Source of the DNA: M0108 sp937862735
GTDB lineage: Bacteria; Pseudomonadota; Gammaproteobacteria; Chromatiales; Chromatiaceae
Direction: 5' to 3'
NCBI GenBank assembly: GCA_937862735.1
Contig: CALMDH010000328.1
Span: 62,001 to 126,000 of the forward strand
DNA: 64,000 nt
The position numbers and the translations under genes were made by a program. Every line of letters starts with the position of its first letter. Position 1 is the first letter of the stretch. Under the pieces are notes generated by a model. The model did not search any database. It had not been told where the DNA came from and saw only the letters and a list, made by a program, of their open reading frames with translations. Of this stretch, positions 27,672 through 36,503 are shown piece after piece.

Positions 27672-29819
27672 GTGAGGGCATTTCTCCGCTCGGTTCCGCA
27701 ACCCACTCAGTTTCGACCTGGGCAAGTCCTGGCCAGTAGCCTGCTTTATGCCGTGGCTGGATTGAATCTGGCCCCCGACCTGCCGCTCCCGCTGGGGGTC
27801 TTTTTTTACCTCCTGCTCCTGTACCGTGTCCTCACGGTCTACCAGCCCCGATTCGCGCCGGGTCGCTCGCTCCTCGTGCCGCTGGCCCTGGCCGCCCCGG
27901 CCCTGGTCTTTCACGCTTACGGCACCCTGGTCGGCCAGGAAGGCGGCACGGCGCTGCTCACGCTCCTCCTGGCGCTCAAGTTACTCGAAGGTCGTAACCG
28001 CCGGGACTTGCGACTGGCGGTCATGCTCTTTCCCTTCTGGCTGGTCAGCCATTTTTTCTTCGATCAGTCACCTGGCACCGCGCTGTCTCTTGGCCTCCTG
28101 CTGCTGCTGGATCTGGCGTTGTTGGCTGATCTGGCCAGCGCGGGGGTGTCGTCGGTCCCCTTCGCACCGATGTCGGCCCCCGGGAGCGGTGGCTTGACTG
28201 TCTCCGGAGCAGGGATGAGGACCTTCCTTAGGTCTGTCAGGCAACCCGTTGTGGTGGTCCTGCGGCTTACCCTCCAGTCCTTGCCATTGGCCCTGCTGCT
28301 GTTCGTGCTCTTTCCCCGCCTGGATGCCCCGCTCTGGTCCTTTCTGCCCGTCGCGGAGGTAGCACGGACGGGCATCAACGATTGGCTGGAACCTGGTTCG
28401 GTGACGGATCTGGTGTTGGATGGATCGCTCGCCTTTCGCGTTCGCTTCGAGGGGCCCATCCCGCCGGCGGAGGGGCTTTATTGGCGTGGACCGGTAGCCT
28501 GGAATACCGACGGAAGGCGCTGGTCCGTCGGGTGCCCGGACCAGTTTGGCGGTTTGAAGCCGCCACCTTTGCCGGCCCCTCCCGCTGGTCAGACCATCGC
28601 CTACCAGGTCACTCTGGAGCCTAGCCGGCAGCGGTGGCTTTTTGCCCTCGACTGGCCCATCGCTACCCCGGAACGGGATGCCGCCCTGACCCATGACCTT
28701 CAACTCCTGGCCGCGAAGCCCATCGAGGAGACGCGCGGTTACCGTGTCATCTCCGTCCCTGCCCCCCTTGGCGGTGATCTACCCGAGGAGCAACGGGCCG
28801 CGGGGCTGGCGCTACCGGACAATATCACCGCGCGCATGCGGGCATTGGTCGGCACCTGGCAGGCCCGGGCCAAGGGGCCGGAGGATCTGGTCCAGGCGGG
28901 ACTTAACTACTTCAATGCCGAACCTTTCTATTACACCCTGAAGCCCCCGCGTCTGGGCGGCAACCCCGCGGACGAGTTTCTCTTCGAGACCCGCCGGGGG
29001 TTCTGTGAGCACTATGCCAGCAGCTTTGCCCTGCTCATGCGTCTTGCGGGCCTGCCGGCGCGGATCGTGATGGGTTACCTGGGGGGGGAGCGCAACCCCC
29101 TAGGAGATCACCTGATCGTCCGTCAGTCCGACGCCCACGCCTGGGTCGAGGTCTGGCTGCCAGGGCGGGGCTGGACGCGGGTGGATCCCACCGCCGCCGT
29201 GGCCCCGGAGCGTGTTGAGCCCAGCCCCGACCTGGCCAGCTTGGCCAGCGGCCGCCCCCTGCGCTTGCGCATCGGTGGGGTTGGCACCTGGGGACAATTT
29301 ATGCACGGCCTGCGACTTTTTGGTGATGCCCTGGACGAAAATTGGTATCGCTGGGTCCTGGGCCTTGACCGCTCCCGCCAGCAAGCCTTGCTTGAGCGTC
29401 TGGGCTTGGGCTGGTTGCGGGAATATGGCCTGGCGGGCCTCATGGTCCTGGCCGCGGGAGCGGCGTTGGGTCTGCTGATGGTCCTGCTGCGCCGGGAACC
29501 GGGGAGCAGGGCCATCCCTCCCCTAGATCGGCTTTATCAGCGCTTTTGCACCCTGATGGCCCGGGCGGGATGGCCTCGACATACCCGCGAGGGGCCCAAT
29601 GACTACGGTCAGCGTTTGGTGACCGAGATGCCGGATCTGGCTGGGTCGCCGGGCCTGGCGGGGCGGATTACCGCTTTTACTGAGCGTTTTGCCCGGGCGC
29701 ATTACGGCAAGGGCATGCCTGACCGTGAGGTTCTAGTCGCTTTGCGCGCCGATCTGCGCATGATAAAGGCTGGCCTGAGAGGGCAAAAGGCTGGTCGGCA
29801 ACGCCCCGCGATTGATTAA
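27672..29819 (+). CDS. TgpA-type membrane transglutaminase-like protein (DUF3488)
   Basis: The 715-residue protein starts with GTG after a GGAGAGG ribosome site. The N-terminal third has five or six membrane helices (DUF3488). It is followed by a periplasmic transglutaminase core with Cys445 (GFCEHYASSF), His489 (DAHAWVEVWLP) and Asp505 (RVDPTAAV), so the catalytic triad is intact. A further membrane helix (about 585-610) and a C-terminal cytoplasmic domain complete the family plan. A loop of about 20 residues near 155-175 looks longer than usual. It is the third member of the moxR-DUF58-tgpA cluster, separated by a 190-nt spacer with no clear gene. Confidence 0.93.
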   Translation: MRAFLRSVPQPTQFRPGQVLASSLLYAVAGLNLAPDLPLPLGVFFYLLLLYRVLTVYQPRFAPGRSLLVPLALAAPALVFHAYGTLVGQEGGTALLTLLLALKLLEGRNRRDLRLAVMLFPFWLVSHFFFDQSPGTALSLGLLLLLDLALLADLASAGVSSVPFAPMSAPGSGGLTVSGAGMRTFLRSVRQPVVVVLRLTLQSLPLALLLFVLFPRLDAPLWSFLPVAEVARTGINDWLEPGSVTDLVLDGSLAFRVRFEGPIPPAEGLYWRGPVAWNTDGRRWSVGCPDQFGGLKPPPLPAPPAGQTIAYQVTLEPSRQRWLFALDWPIATPERDAALTHDLQLLAAKPIEETRGYRVISVPAPLGGDLPEEQRAAGLALPDNITARMRALVGTWQARAKGPEDLVQAGLNYFNAEPFYYTLKPPRLGGNPADEFLFETRRGFCEHYASSFALLMRLAGLPARIVMGYLGGERNPLGDHLIVRQSDAHAWVEVWLPGRGWTRVDPTAAVAPERVEPSPDLASLASGRPLRLRIGGVGTWGQFMHGLRLFGDALDENWYRWVLGLDRSRQQALLERLGLGWLREYGLAGLMVLAAGAALGLLMVLLRREPGSRAIPPLDRLYQRFCTLMARAGWPRHTREGPNDYGQRLVTEMPDLAGSPGLAGRITAFTERFARAHYGKGMPDREVLVALRADLRMIKAGLRGQKAGRQRPAID

Positions 29820-29916
29820 TGACTGATCAATAGTCCTATTGCCCTCGCGACTCCGCCATGATGGACCGAATGCCCTATTGTTCTGGGAATAAACTGCTGC
29901 ATGTTGGAAGGAGTTG

Positions 29917-30534
29917 ATGGAATTCCTGTTCATTGGCCTGGTCTTGGGCTTGTCCGCCGGTATTTCACCTGGTCCCCTGCTGACCCTGGTGATAGCCGAG
30001 ACCCTGCGCTACGGTGTCGGGGCCGGCATCCGGGTAGCCATTACCCCGATAATCACCGACCTGCCGATTATCCTTTTGACCCTGCTCCTCCTGACGCGTC
30101 TGGCGGATTATGCGTGGCTTCTGGGGTTGATCTCGCTTTCCGGCGGGGTCGTCCTGCTGATCATGGGCCTAGATTGCCTGAAGGCCAATGGTGTCATGCC
30201 GGAAGGAGGGGCGGTGCCGGCTAACTCCTTGATCAAGGGTATCCTGGCAAACCTGCTCAATCCCCATCCCTATCTCTTCTGGTTCAGCATCGGCGCGCCT
30301 TTGATGACGCAGGCCCTGAGGCAGAGTACCGCCGCCTTGCTTGGCTTTATTGTTGGTTTTTACCTGCTGTTGGTGGGATCCAAGGTCATCCTGGCGGTCA
30401 TGGTCGCCAGATCTGCCGCCTTCATGAGCGGCAAGGTTTATTCCTACGTGATGCGGTCCCTGGGGGCGATGTTGGGTCTATTGGCGATCGTCCTTTTTTA
30501 TGACGGGTTCAGATTGTTGGGGGTGATGAGCTAA
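29917..30534 (+). CDS. LysE/RhtB-family amino-acid exporter
   Basis: The 205-residue polytopic protein has the family N-terminus GLSAGISPGPLLTLVIAETL and about six transmembrane segments. A conserved GILANLLNPHPYLFW segment lies around 110-125. It exports amino acids or related metabolites; the substrate cannot be inferred. GGAAGGAG precedes both a TTG at 29914 and the ATG at 29917. It is convergent with mnmE, 81 nt apart. Confidence 0.9.
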   Translation: MEFLFIGLVLGLSAGISPGPLLTLVIAETLRYGVGAGIRVAITPIITDLPIILLTLLLLTRLADYAWLLGLISLSGGVVLLIMGLDCLKANGVMPEGGAVPANSLIKGILANLLNPHPYLFWFSIGAPLMTQALRQSTAALLGFIVGFYLLLVGSKVILAVMVARSAAFMSGKVYSYVMRSLGAMLGLLAIVLFYDGFRLLGVMS

Positions 30535-30615
30535 ACCCTGGCTGAGGCGGCGCAGGTGAGGCGGTAGTCGCGAGAGTGGCCAGTCCCAAGACGCAACTCG
30601 ATCTTTCTGGAAATG

Positions 30616-31968
30616 CTACTTGCCAATGCAAAAGCTGGTAAATATCCGCTCCAGCAGGTCCTCGCTGCTAAATTCGCCGGTGATCTCGCCAATGGCCTCT
30701 TGGGTGACGCGCAGGTCTTCGGCGGTAAATTCCCATGCATGTCGCTGTTGCAGGTTGTTGCTGGCCTCGCGCATGGCGGTCAGGGCACGATTGAGGGCTT
30801 CGAGATGGCGGCGCCGGGCCATGAAGATGCCCTCGGAGGTTCCCTGGTAACCGGCCATTTCCTTGAGGTGGTCGCGGAGGACTTGCATTCCCAACCCCTC
30901 CCGGGCGGAGAGGGCGATCTCGGTGCCATTTGGCGTGCGGATAAGGCCGGGTTTTCTGCCACTAAGATCTATCTTGTTCCTGACCAGTACGACCGGGACC
31001 TGGGGCGGCAGGTCCAGGGTAGTAGGGTTGAATGCCTGGCCCCCGGGATCGATAGCGTCATCGGTTAACCAGAGAATCGCGTCGGCGACCCCGATCTGTT
31101 CCCTGGCGCGTCGGATGCCTTCCCGCTCCACCAGGTCTTCAGAGGCGTGCAGGCCCGCCGTATCGGTGAGGTGCAGGGGGAGACCGTCGATCTGAATTTC
31201 CCGGTGCAGCAGGTCGCGGGTGGTACCGGGAATCGCGGTGACGATTGCTGCCTCGCTGTCGGTGAGGGCGTTGAGTAGGCTGGATTTACCGACATTGGGC
31301 GGGCCGGCGATGACGACCCGCATGCCCTCGCGTACCAGACAACCTTGCTGCGCGCTGGCTAGAAGGGCCTCCAGCCGCGCCACGAGGTCACTGACCTCGG
31401 CGCTGATGGCGTGATCGGCGCGAGCATCGATCTCCTCTTCCGGGAAATCGAGGCAGGCTTCAAGGTAGGTGCGCACCCGGATCAGTCCATTCACCAGGCC
31501 CTGAAGCCGGAGAGAAAATTCACCACTCATCGTGCGTCTGGCGAGACGGGCCGCCGTCTCGGTGCCGCTTGCGATCAGATCGGCGATGGCCTCCGCCTGG
31601 GTCAGGTCGATCTTGCCATTGAGGAAGGCGCGCTCGCTGAATTCTCCGGGGCGGGCGAGCCGCGCGCCCAACTGGATCAGTCGGCGTAGCACCAGGTCCA
31701 GGACCACCGGTCCGCCATGGCCTTGTAACTCCAGGACATCCTCGCCGGTGAAGGAATGGGGGGCGGGAAAAAAGATGGCCAGGCCCTGGTCGATGGCCTC
31801 CCCCTTGAGGTCTCGAAACCAGGCCAGACGCGCCTGGCGAGGCGGTGGCAGTACCCCCAGCACCTCCCCGGCGATAGGGCGCACGTCCGGCCCTGACAGC
31901 CTGATAACGCCCACACCCCCAAATCCCTTTGGGGTGGCGATGGCGGCGATGGTGTCAGCGGGAATCAA
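30616..31968 (-). CDS. mnmE: tRNA modification GTPase MnmE (TrmE)
   Basis: The 450-residue protein has an N-terminal folate-binding domain (1-120). A helical domain carries an inserted GTPase with G1 GPPNVGKSSLLNAL, G2/G3 TTRDLL and DTAGLH, and G4 NKID. The C-terminus is FCIGK with the catalytic Cys. It works with MnmG on wobble uridines. It is the last gene of the rpmH-rnpA-yidD-yidC-mnmE series. Confidence 0.98.
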   Translation of the reverse strand: MIPADTIAAIATPKGFGGVGVIRLSGPDVRPIAGEVLGVLPPPRQARLAWFRDLKGEAIDQGLAIFFPAPHSFTGEDVLELQGHGGPVVLDLVLRRLIQLGARLARPGEFSERAFLNGKIDLTQAEAIADLIASGTETAARLARRTMSGEFSLRLQGLVNGLIRVRTYLEACLDFPEEEIDARADHAISAEVSDLVARLEALLASAQQGCLVREGMRVVIAGPPNVGKSSLLNALTDSEAAIVTAIPGTTRDLLHREIQIDGLPLHLTDTAGLHASEDLVEREGIRRAREQIGVADAILWLTDDAIDPGGQAFNPTTLDLPPQVPVVLVRNKIDLSGRKPGLIRTPNGTEIALSAREGLGMQVLRDHLKEMAGYQGTSEGIFMARRRHLEALNRALTAMREASNNLQQRHAWEFTAEDLRVTQEAIGEITGEFSSEDLLERIFTSFCIGK

Positions 31969-32020
31969 GGTCCAAATTGAGGTTGGGTCGGCCCTGGTGG
32001 GCCGTGACGAGGGGGTACCC

Positions 32021-33739
32021 TCAATGTTTCGCGGCGGCCTTTTCGATTTTGTCGGTTATGTACCACTGCTGGGCGATGGACAGGAGGTTGTTGACGACCC
32101 AGTAAAGTACCAGGCCCGCGGGAAAGAAGGCGAAGAAGACGGTAAAGACGAAGGGCAGGCTCATCATGACCTTTGCCTGAATGGGATCAGGCGGCGCCGG
32201 ATTGAGCTTTTGTTGTACGTACATCGACACGCCCATGATCAAGGGCAGGACGAAGTAGGGATCCGGCGCTGACAGGTTGTTAATCCACAGCATAAAGGGT
32301 GCCTGCCGCATCTCAACGCTCTCCAGCAATACCCAGTAGAGCGCGATGAAGACCGGGATTTGAATCAGGATGGGCAGGCATCCCCCCAAGGGGTTGATCT
32401 TTTCCTTCTTGTACATCTCCATCATGGCCTGGTTAAGGCGCTCCTTATCATCGCCATAGCGGTCCTTGAGGGCCTGGATGCGCGGGGTGATTTTGCGCAT
32501 GTTCGCCATGGACTTGTAACTGGTCTCCGACAGCTTGTAAAAAGCCGCTTTGATGAGGATGGTCAGAATGATGATGGCCCAACCCCAATTGCCTACCAGG
32601 GCATGAATTTTGCTGAGAAGCCAGTAAATAGGCTGAGCGATGATGGTCAGTAACCCATAGTCCACCGCCAGGTCGAGGCCCGGTGCGACGGAGGCCAGGG
32701 TATCCTGGAGTTTGGGTCCGACAAAGATGCGCTCTTGAAAGTCATGTGGGGATCCGGCGGGGATCGTCACGGGCTCCGTGTAGGTACCGATCAGATATTT
32801 GCCATCCTCGCGGGCGCTGGTGAAAAAGGTCTGAGCTTGGTTCGGGGAGGGTAGGATGGCGGCGAGAAAGTAGTGCTGAATGATCGCCACCCAGCCGTCA
32901 TTGGTCTGCAAGGAGAGGCGCTCTTCCCGCATCTTGTCGAAGGGTGCCCGTTGATATTTGGCCTCTGGCGTGTAGTAGACGGCCCCCGTGTAGGTATAGA
33001 TGAAGCTGGATGCATCCGGATCATACAGTTCGGTGCGTATGACCTGACTGAAGGCACGTGTGACCAGGGGAGCGGGGGTATTGTTGACCACCTGTTGGGT
33101 CAGTTCGATGACGTAACTATCCCGGGTGAATCGGTAGAGACGATGAATTTCGACCCCGGCTGGATCACTCCAGGTGAGTCGAACTTCCAGCATGTCCTGT
33201 CCCGCCGGCAAGGTATAGGATGACTGCCCGGACTGGAATTGGAGTGAGCGGGTATCTGATGGTAACGGCCCGCTTTCCGCGCCGCGCAGACCTGATTCAA
33301 TGATGAAGAGGTTTGGTGGCTCCGGCTTAAGTAGGCGGAATTTGTTTTCAGGGTCCGCGGGGCTCTGCGGGTAATCAAACAATCGAGCGCTGACGATCGC
33401 CCCGCCCGTACGGGCAATTTCCAGCGTGAGCAGATCAGTCTCGACCCGGATCGTGTCCGACACCGAACTAACGCTGGTGGGAACGGTCGTGGGTGTCCCC
33501 GGGGGAGGAACCGCGTCGATGGGAAGGTTGCTGGGCGCCGGGTTAGTGGAGGTGCCAGCCATGTCAGGGACGCTGACTACTTCATTACCCGCAGGTGCCG
33601 GGACGGCCCCTGTACCTTGGGTCGTGTGGGCTACTGGTGGGGGCGCGCCAATGTGGCCGTAGTCCTGTACCCAAGCCTGGTACAGCAGGAGCATGATCGC
33701 TGCGAGGGTGAAGAAGAGGACAAGACGCAGATTATCCAT
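32021..33739 (-). CDS. yidC: Membrane protein insertase YidC
   Basis: The 572-residue protein has the gammaproteobacterial plan. An N-terminal anchor (about 5-22) is followed by a large periplasmic beta domain (about 55-345). A five-helix insertase core (about 355-555) contains the conserved KINPLGGCLPILIQIPVFIALY segment. It inserts membrane proteins alone or with Sec and acts on Fo subunits such as AtpE. It lies between yidD and mnmE. Confidence 0.98.
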   Translation of the reverse strand: MDNLRLVLFFTLAAIMLLLYQAWVQDYGHIGAPPPVAHTTQGTGAVPAPAGNEVVSVPDMAGTSTNPAPSNLPIDAVPPPGTPTTVPTSVSSVSDTIRVETDLLTLEIARTGGAIVSARLFDYPQSPADPENKFRLLKPEPPNLFIIESGLRGAESGPLPSDTRSLQFQSGQSSYTLPAGQDMLEVRLTWSDPAGVEIHRLYRFTRDSYVIELTQQVVNNTPAPLVTRAFSQVIRTELYDPDASSFIYTYTGAVYYTPEAKYQRAPFDKMREERLSLQTNDGWVAIIQHYFLAAILPSPNQAQTFFTSAREDGKYLIGTYTEPVTIPAGSPHDFQERIFVGPKLQDTLASVAPGLDLAVDYGLLTIIAQPIYWLLSKIHALVGNWGWAIIILTILIKAAFYKLSETSYKSMANMRKITPRIQALKDRYGDDKERLNQAMMEMYKKEKINPLGGCLPILIQIPVFIALYWVLLESVEMRQAPFMLWINNLSAPDPYFVLPLIMGVSMYVQQKLNPAPPDPIQAKVMMSLPFVFTVFFAFFPAGLVLYWVVNNLLSIAQQWYITDKIEKAAAKH

Positions 33740-33766
33740 AGCCGGTCACGTTGCTGTTGGTTGGGA

Positions 33767-34042
33767 TTAGCGGCGGCCTTTGTCCTCGGCGGAAGACAAT
33801 GAGCCAGCGAAGGGTGTGGGTGATGTGTTCGGAGATGGAACCGGATCATACCCCCCCGCGTGCCAGGGATGACAGCGCCCCAGACGACGCACAGCCAGCC
33901 ATGATCCACCCAGGGGGCCATGAACCTTGATGGCTTCCATGGCGTAATTGGAGCAACTCGGGTGAAAGCGACAGTGCTGTCCGAGCCAGGGACTAAATAG
34001 ATACTGGTAAACCTTGATCAAACCAATCAACAGCATACGCAT
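33767..34042 (-). CDS. yidD: Membrane protein insertion efficiency factor YidD
   Basis: The 91-residue protein has an N-terminal amphipathic helix (LIGLIKVYQYLFSPWLG). It has the conserved CRFHPSCSNYA and RLGRCHPWHAGGYDPVP motifs. It overlaps the end of rnpA by 16 nt, indicating coupled translation. The C-terminal 20 residues after the last motif are low-complexity. Confidence 0.96.
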   Translation of the reverse strand: MRMLLIGLIKVYQYLFSPWLGQHCRFHPSCSNYAMEAIKVHGPLGGSWLAVRRLGRCHPWHAGGYDPVPSPNTSPTPFAGSLSSAEDKGRR

Positions 34043-34347
34043 CGTTGGTCACGCTTGATGGTTATCCAGTGGGTGATGAGTGAAGCGTACAGGACGGCGC
34101 TGGTCACCTCTTTTGCCCGCGAACGACACATGACCACCATGTCCATACCTGACAGGTCGGCGCGATGAGTCCGGAATGACTCCCGGATAATTCGCCTCAG
34201 GCGATTACGGTGAACGGCTTTCTTCGCAACCTTTTTCGAGATGGCCAAACCCAGTCGCGCCGTTCCACTGCCGCGATCTCGTACTAGAACGGTAAAGTGG
34301 CTGTCGGTGTACCGCCGCGAGTCAGCGAATACACCGCGGAAATCCAC
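34027..34347 (-). CDS. rnpA: Ribonuclease P protein component
   Basis: RnpA is the protein cofactor of RNase P, which matures tRNA 5' ends. The RNR motif (VHRNRLRRIIRESFR) and the ISKKVAKKAV segment are present. From the GTG at 34347 the product is 106 residues, but the frame continues upstream with PKSARLRNP, which matches the normal RnpA N-terminus. No ATG, GTG or TTG lies between this and the rpmH stop. Only an ATT at 34392 (giving 121 residues) or a CTG further up is available. The true start is therefore likely non-canonical. Coordinates give the first standard start. Confidence 0.9.
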   Translation of the reverse strand: MDFRGVFADSRRYTDSHFTVLVRDRGSGTARLGLAISKKVAKKAVHRNRLRRIIRESFRTHRADLSGMDMVVMCRSRAKEVTSAVLYASLITHWITIKRDQRCVCC

Positions 34348-34437
34348 TGGATTCCGCAGTCGCGCCGACTTGGGTAATGTCGCCCTCTCAATCCTGGTGT
34401 AGACGGGCGACTCACCAACGAAGGTCAGGGTCGTAGC

Positions 34438-34572
34438 TTACGGGATCAGGAGGGCTCGTCCCTTGGCGCGTCTTGCCTGCAGGACTTTGCGGCCGTTACG
34501 GGTAGCCGTGCGGGCTCGGAAGCCATGAGTCCGCACGCGCTTGATTCGGCTGGGCTGGAAGGTTCTTTTCAT
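34438..34572 (-). CDS. rpmH: 50S ribosomal protein L34
   Basis: The 44-residue protein begins MKRTFQPSRIKRVRTHGFR and ends in RAKGRALLIP. It is strongly basic and complete. TTAGGAG precedes the ATG by eight nt. It is the first gene of the leftward rpmH-rnpA-yidD-yidC-mnmE run and divergent from dnaA. Confidence 0.98.
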   Translation of the reverse strand: MKRTFQPSRIKRVRTHGFRARTATRNGRKVLQARRAKGRALLIP

Positions 34573-34743
34573 TGCGGAAACTCCTAAGGATACCAGCGTC
34601 TCTTCTCGTCCTATTATCTTGGCGAGAATGATTAAGGCGCACCAAAAAAAGACGTAGAAGTTTACTGTTACGGCCGTCAGCGGTCAATCGGTAAATCACC
34701 CCGGAGCTTTTCACCACTACACCACGGCTCAGCTTGCTGCTGC

Positions 34744-34752
34744 TGTGGATAA
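34744..34752 (-). promoter_or_regulatory. DnaA box
   Basis: An exact match to TTATCCACA on the minus strand lies about 195 nt upstream of the dnaA start. It could serve dnaA autoregulation, origin function or both. Confidence 0.65.
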
Positions 34753-34860
34753 GTTAGATCAAGCTGGGTAGACTCTAAAGATCCCTGGCGTTTGCTTCGC
34801 AGTATTCGTTCAGGGCCATCGCACCCTAGGAGGGCTTCGGCGGCACACAAGGCGCTGACT

Positions 34861-34902
34861 CTCTTGCCTCCCTGGAAGGGGTGGGGAGAGGAAGTCTGAA
34901 TG
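34861..34902 (+). repeat. Dispersed GC-rich repeat, copy 1
   Basis: The segment ending GGGGAGAGGAAGTCTGAATG closely matches 54786-54837 (ending GGGGAGAGGAGGCTGAATG). Both copies are preceded by CTCT and CCTCCCT, giving a purine/pyrimidine hairpin. It lies just upstream of dnaA. A REP-like intergenic repeat is the likely nature. Confidence 0.45.
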
Positions 34903-34945
34903 GGTATGCTTCGCCACTCAATTTTTCCGGGGAGGAAGGCAGTTC

Positions 34946-36292
34946 GTGGGAATTTGGGACCAATGCGTCGCTTTTCTGAAAGGGGAACTCGCGGCCGCGG
35001 AATACAACACCTGGATTTTGCCCTTGCAGGCATCCGAAGAGGACAGTCGCCTGCGCTTGTTCGCGCCTAACCGCTTTGTAAAGGAGTGGGTCGAGAGCTC
35101 CTATCGGGCGCGGATTCTTGAAGTCAGCGGGCGGCTCAGTAAAGGGCAGGTGGCGGAAGTTACCCTTGAAATTGGTACGCTGCGTCGCTCAGACCCAGGT
35201 AGTGTGCTGTCCTCTTCAACCGCCCAAACCGCGGATTCTGGTTCGCCGTCTCAAGTCCCTGACCATCGGGCCGATTCCAATCTCAATCCCGAATTCACCT
35301 TCGACACATTCGTCGAGGGTAAGTCAAATCAGATCGCTCGGGCGGTGGCCATCCAGATCGGGCAAAACCCAGGCACCGCATACAATCCCTTGTTTATTTA
35401 TGGTGGCGTGGGTTTGGGTAAGACCCACTTAATGCATGCCGTAGGCAATCAAATCCTCCACTCCAACCCCAACGCAAGGGTGATCTATGTTCATTCTGAC
35501 CGTTTCGTCGGCGAGATGGTCAAAGCGCTCCAGCACAACCGTATCGATGATTTTAAGAAACGCTACCGTGGCGTAAATGCCTTGCTTATTGATGACGTGC
35601 AGTTCTTTGCTGGCAAGGAACGCTCTCAGGAGGAGTTTTTCCATACCTTTAACGCTCTTTTCGACTCTCGCCAGCAAATTGTTCTGACGAGTGACTGTTT
35701 TCCCAAGGAGGTCCCTGGTCTCGATGATCGGTTGAGATCCCGCTTTGGCTGGGGGCTGACCGTCCAGATTGATCCACCCGATACGGAAACCCGGGTTGCC
35801 ATCCTCTACAGTAAAGCCCGACACATGGGTGTGGACCTACCCGATGATGTCGCTTTTTTTGTCGGTAAGGCGATTCGCTCCAACGTGCGTGAGCTGGAAG
35901 GGGCCTTGAGGCGCCTGGTTGCCAATTCACAATTCACGGGTGTGCCGATCAATCTTGGCTTTGCCAAGGAAGCGTTGCGCGACATGCTTGCCGCTCAGGA
36001 TCGGCAGGTCAGTATTGCCAATATTCAGAAGACGGTCGCTGAATACTACAAGATACGAGTGGCTGATCTGTTATCACCCAAGCGTACCCGTACCATCACG
36101 CGACCTCGGCAAATGGCCATGGCGTTGGCGCGAGAATTGACGAAACACAGCCTGCCTGAGATTGGTGGCGCCTTCGGAGGTCGCGATCACACCACCGTTC
36201 TTCATGCTACCGCTAAGGTCAAGGCACTTCGCGAGGTGGATTCCTCCATGGAGGAGGACTACAAAAATCTGATGCGAATCTTGTCTTCCTAG
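34946..36292 (+). CDS. dnaA: Chromosomal replication initiator DnaA
   Basis: The 448-residue protein starts with GTG after GGGGAGGAAG. Domain I (1-85) has the MGIWDQCVAFLKGEL start, and domain II is a short linker (about 90-115). The AAA+ domain III has Walker A GGVGLGKTHLMHAVG and Walker B LLIDDVQFF. Domain IV holds the DNA-binding signature GGRDHTTVLHA. It is shorter in domain II than E. coli DnaA. It is first in the dnaA-dnaN-recF-gyrB series. Confidence 0.99.
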   Translation: MGIWDQCVAFLKGELAAAEYNTWILPLQASEEDSRLRLFAPNRFVKEWVESSYRARILEVSGRLSKGQVAEVTLEIGTLRRSDPGSVLSSSTAQTADSGSPSQVPDHRADSNLNPEFTFDTFVEGKSNQIARAVAIQIGQNPGTAYNPLFIYGGVGLGKTHLMHAVGNQILHSNPNARVIYVHSDRFVGEMVKALQHNRIDDFKKRYRGVNALLIDDVQFFAGKERSQEEFFHTFNALFDSRQQIVLTSDCFPKEVPGLDDRLRSRFGWGLTVQIDPPDTETRVAILYSKARHMGVDLPDDVAFFVGKAIRSNVRELEGALRRLVANSQFTGVPINLGFAKEALRDMLAAQDRQVSIANIQKTVAEYYKIRVADLLSPKRTRTITRPRQMAMALARELTKHSLPEIGGAFGGRDHTTVLHATAKVKALREVDSSMEEDYKNLMRILSS

Positions 36293-36396
36293 TCTTCATA
36301 AAGCATCTTGTTCCGACAAGTAAAAATAGAAGATTTAGACAGTGGCGCACGTCCTTGTGATCTTCATCTGACGTTAGGCAATGTGCCACCTAACAT

Positions 36397-36425
36397 CCTC
36401 AACCAATGATGTTGAGGGTTTGTTT
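36397..36425 (+). terminator. Hairpin between dnaA and dnaN
   Basis: CCTCAAC at 36397-36403 pairs with GTTGAGG at 36411-36417 around a 7-nt loop and is followed by a GTTTGTTT stretch. A weaker GTTAGG/CCTAAC stem lies just before it. It could terminate or attenuate dnaA transcription ahead of dnaN. Confidence 0.5.
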
Positions 36426-36503
36426 ATGCCACTGGAACCATCCCGCTTAATCCCCGTAACTCGCCAATGACTCGTAAGGCCCCATTTTTATTGCTAACCA
36501 GAG

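Larger units (their letters stand above)
34573..34945. promoter_or_regulatory. rpmH-dnaA intergenic region, candidate oriC neighbourhood
   Basis: This 373-nt divergent gap contains one perfect DnaA box, TGTGGATAA, at 34744-34752. Poly-A and AT-rich stretches lie at about 34610-34670, next to the expected rpmH promoter. I find no cluster of further exact boxes here, which is sparse for an origin. It holds no gene. Confidence 0.5.

Noticed and set aside
27672..28260. MRAFLRSV and MRTFLRSV segments in the TgpA protein as an internal duplication
   Set aside because: Similarity is limited to about 11 residues, the DNA is not obviously duplicated, and both positions fit basic loops flanking membrane helices.
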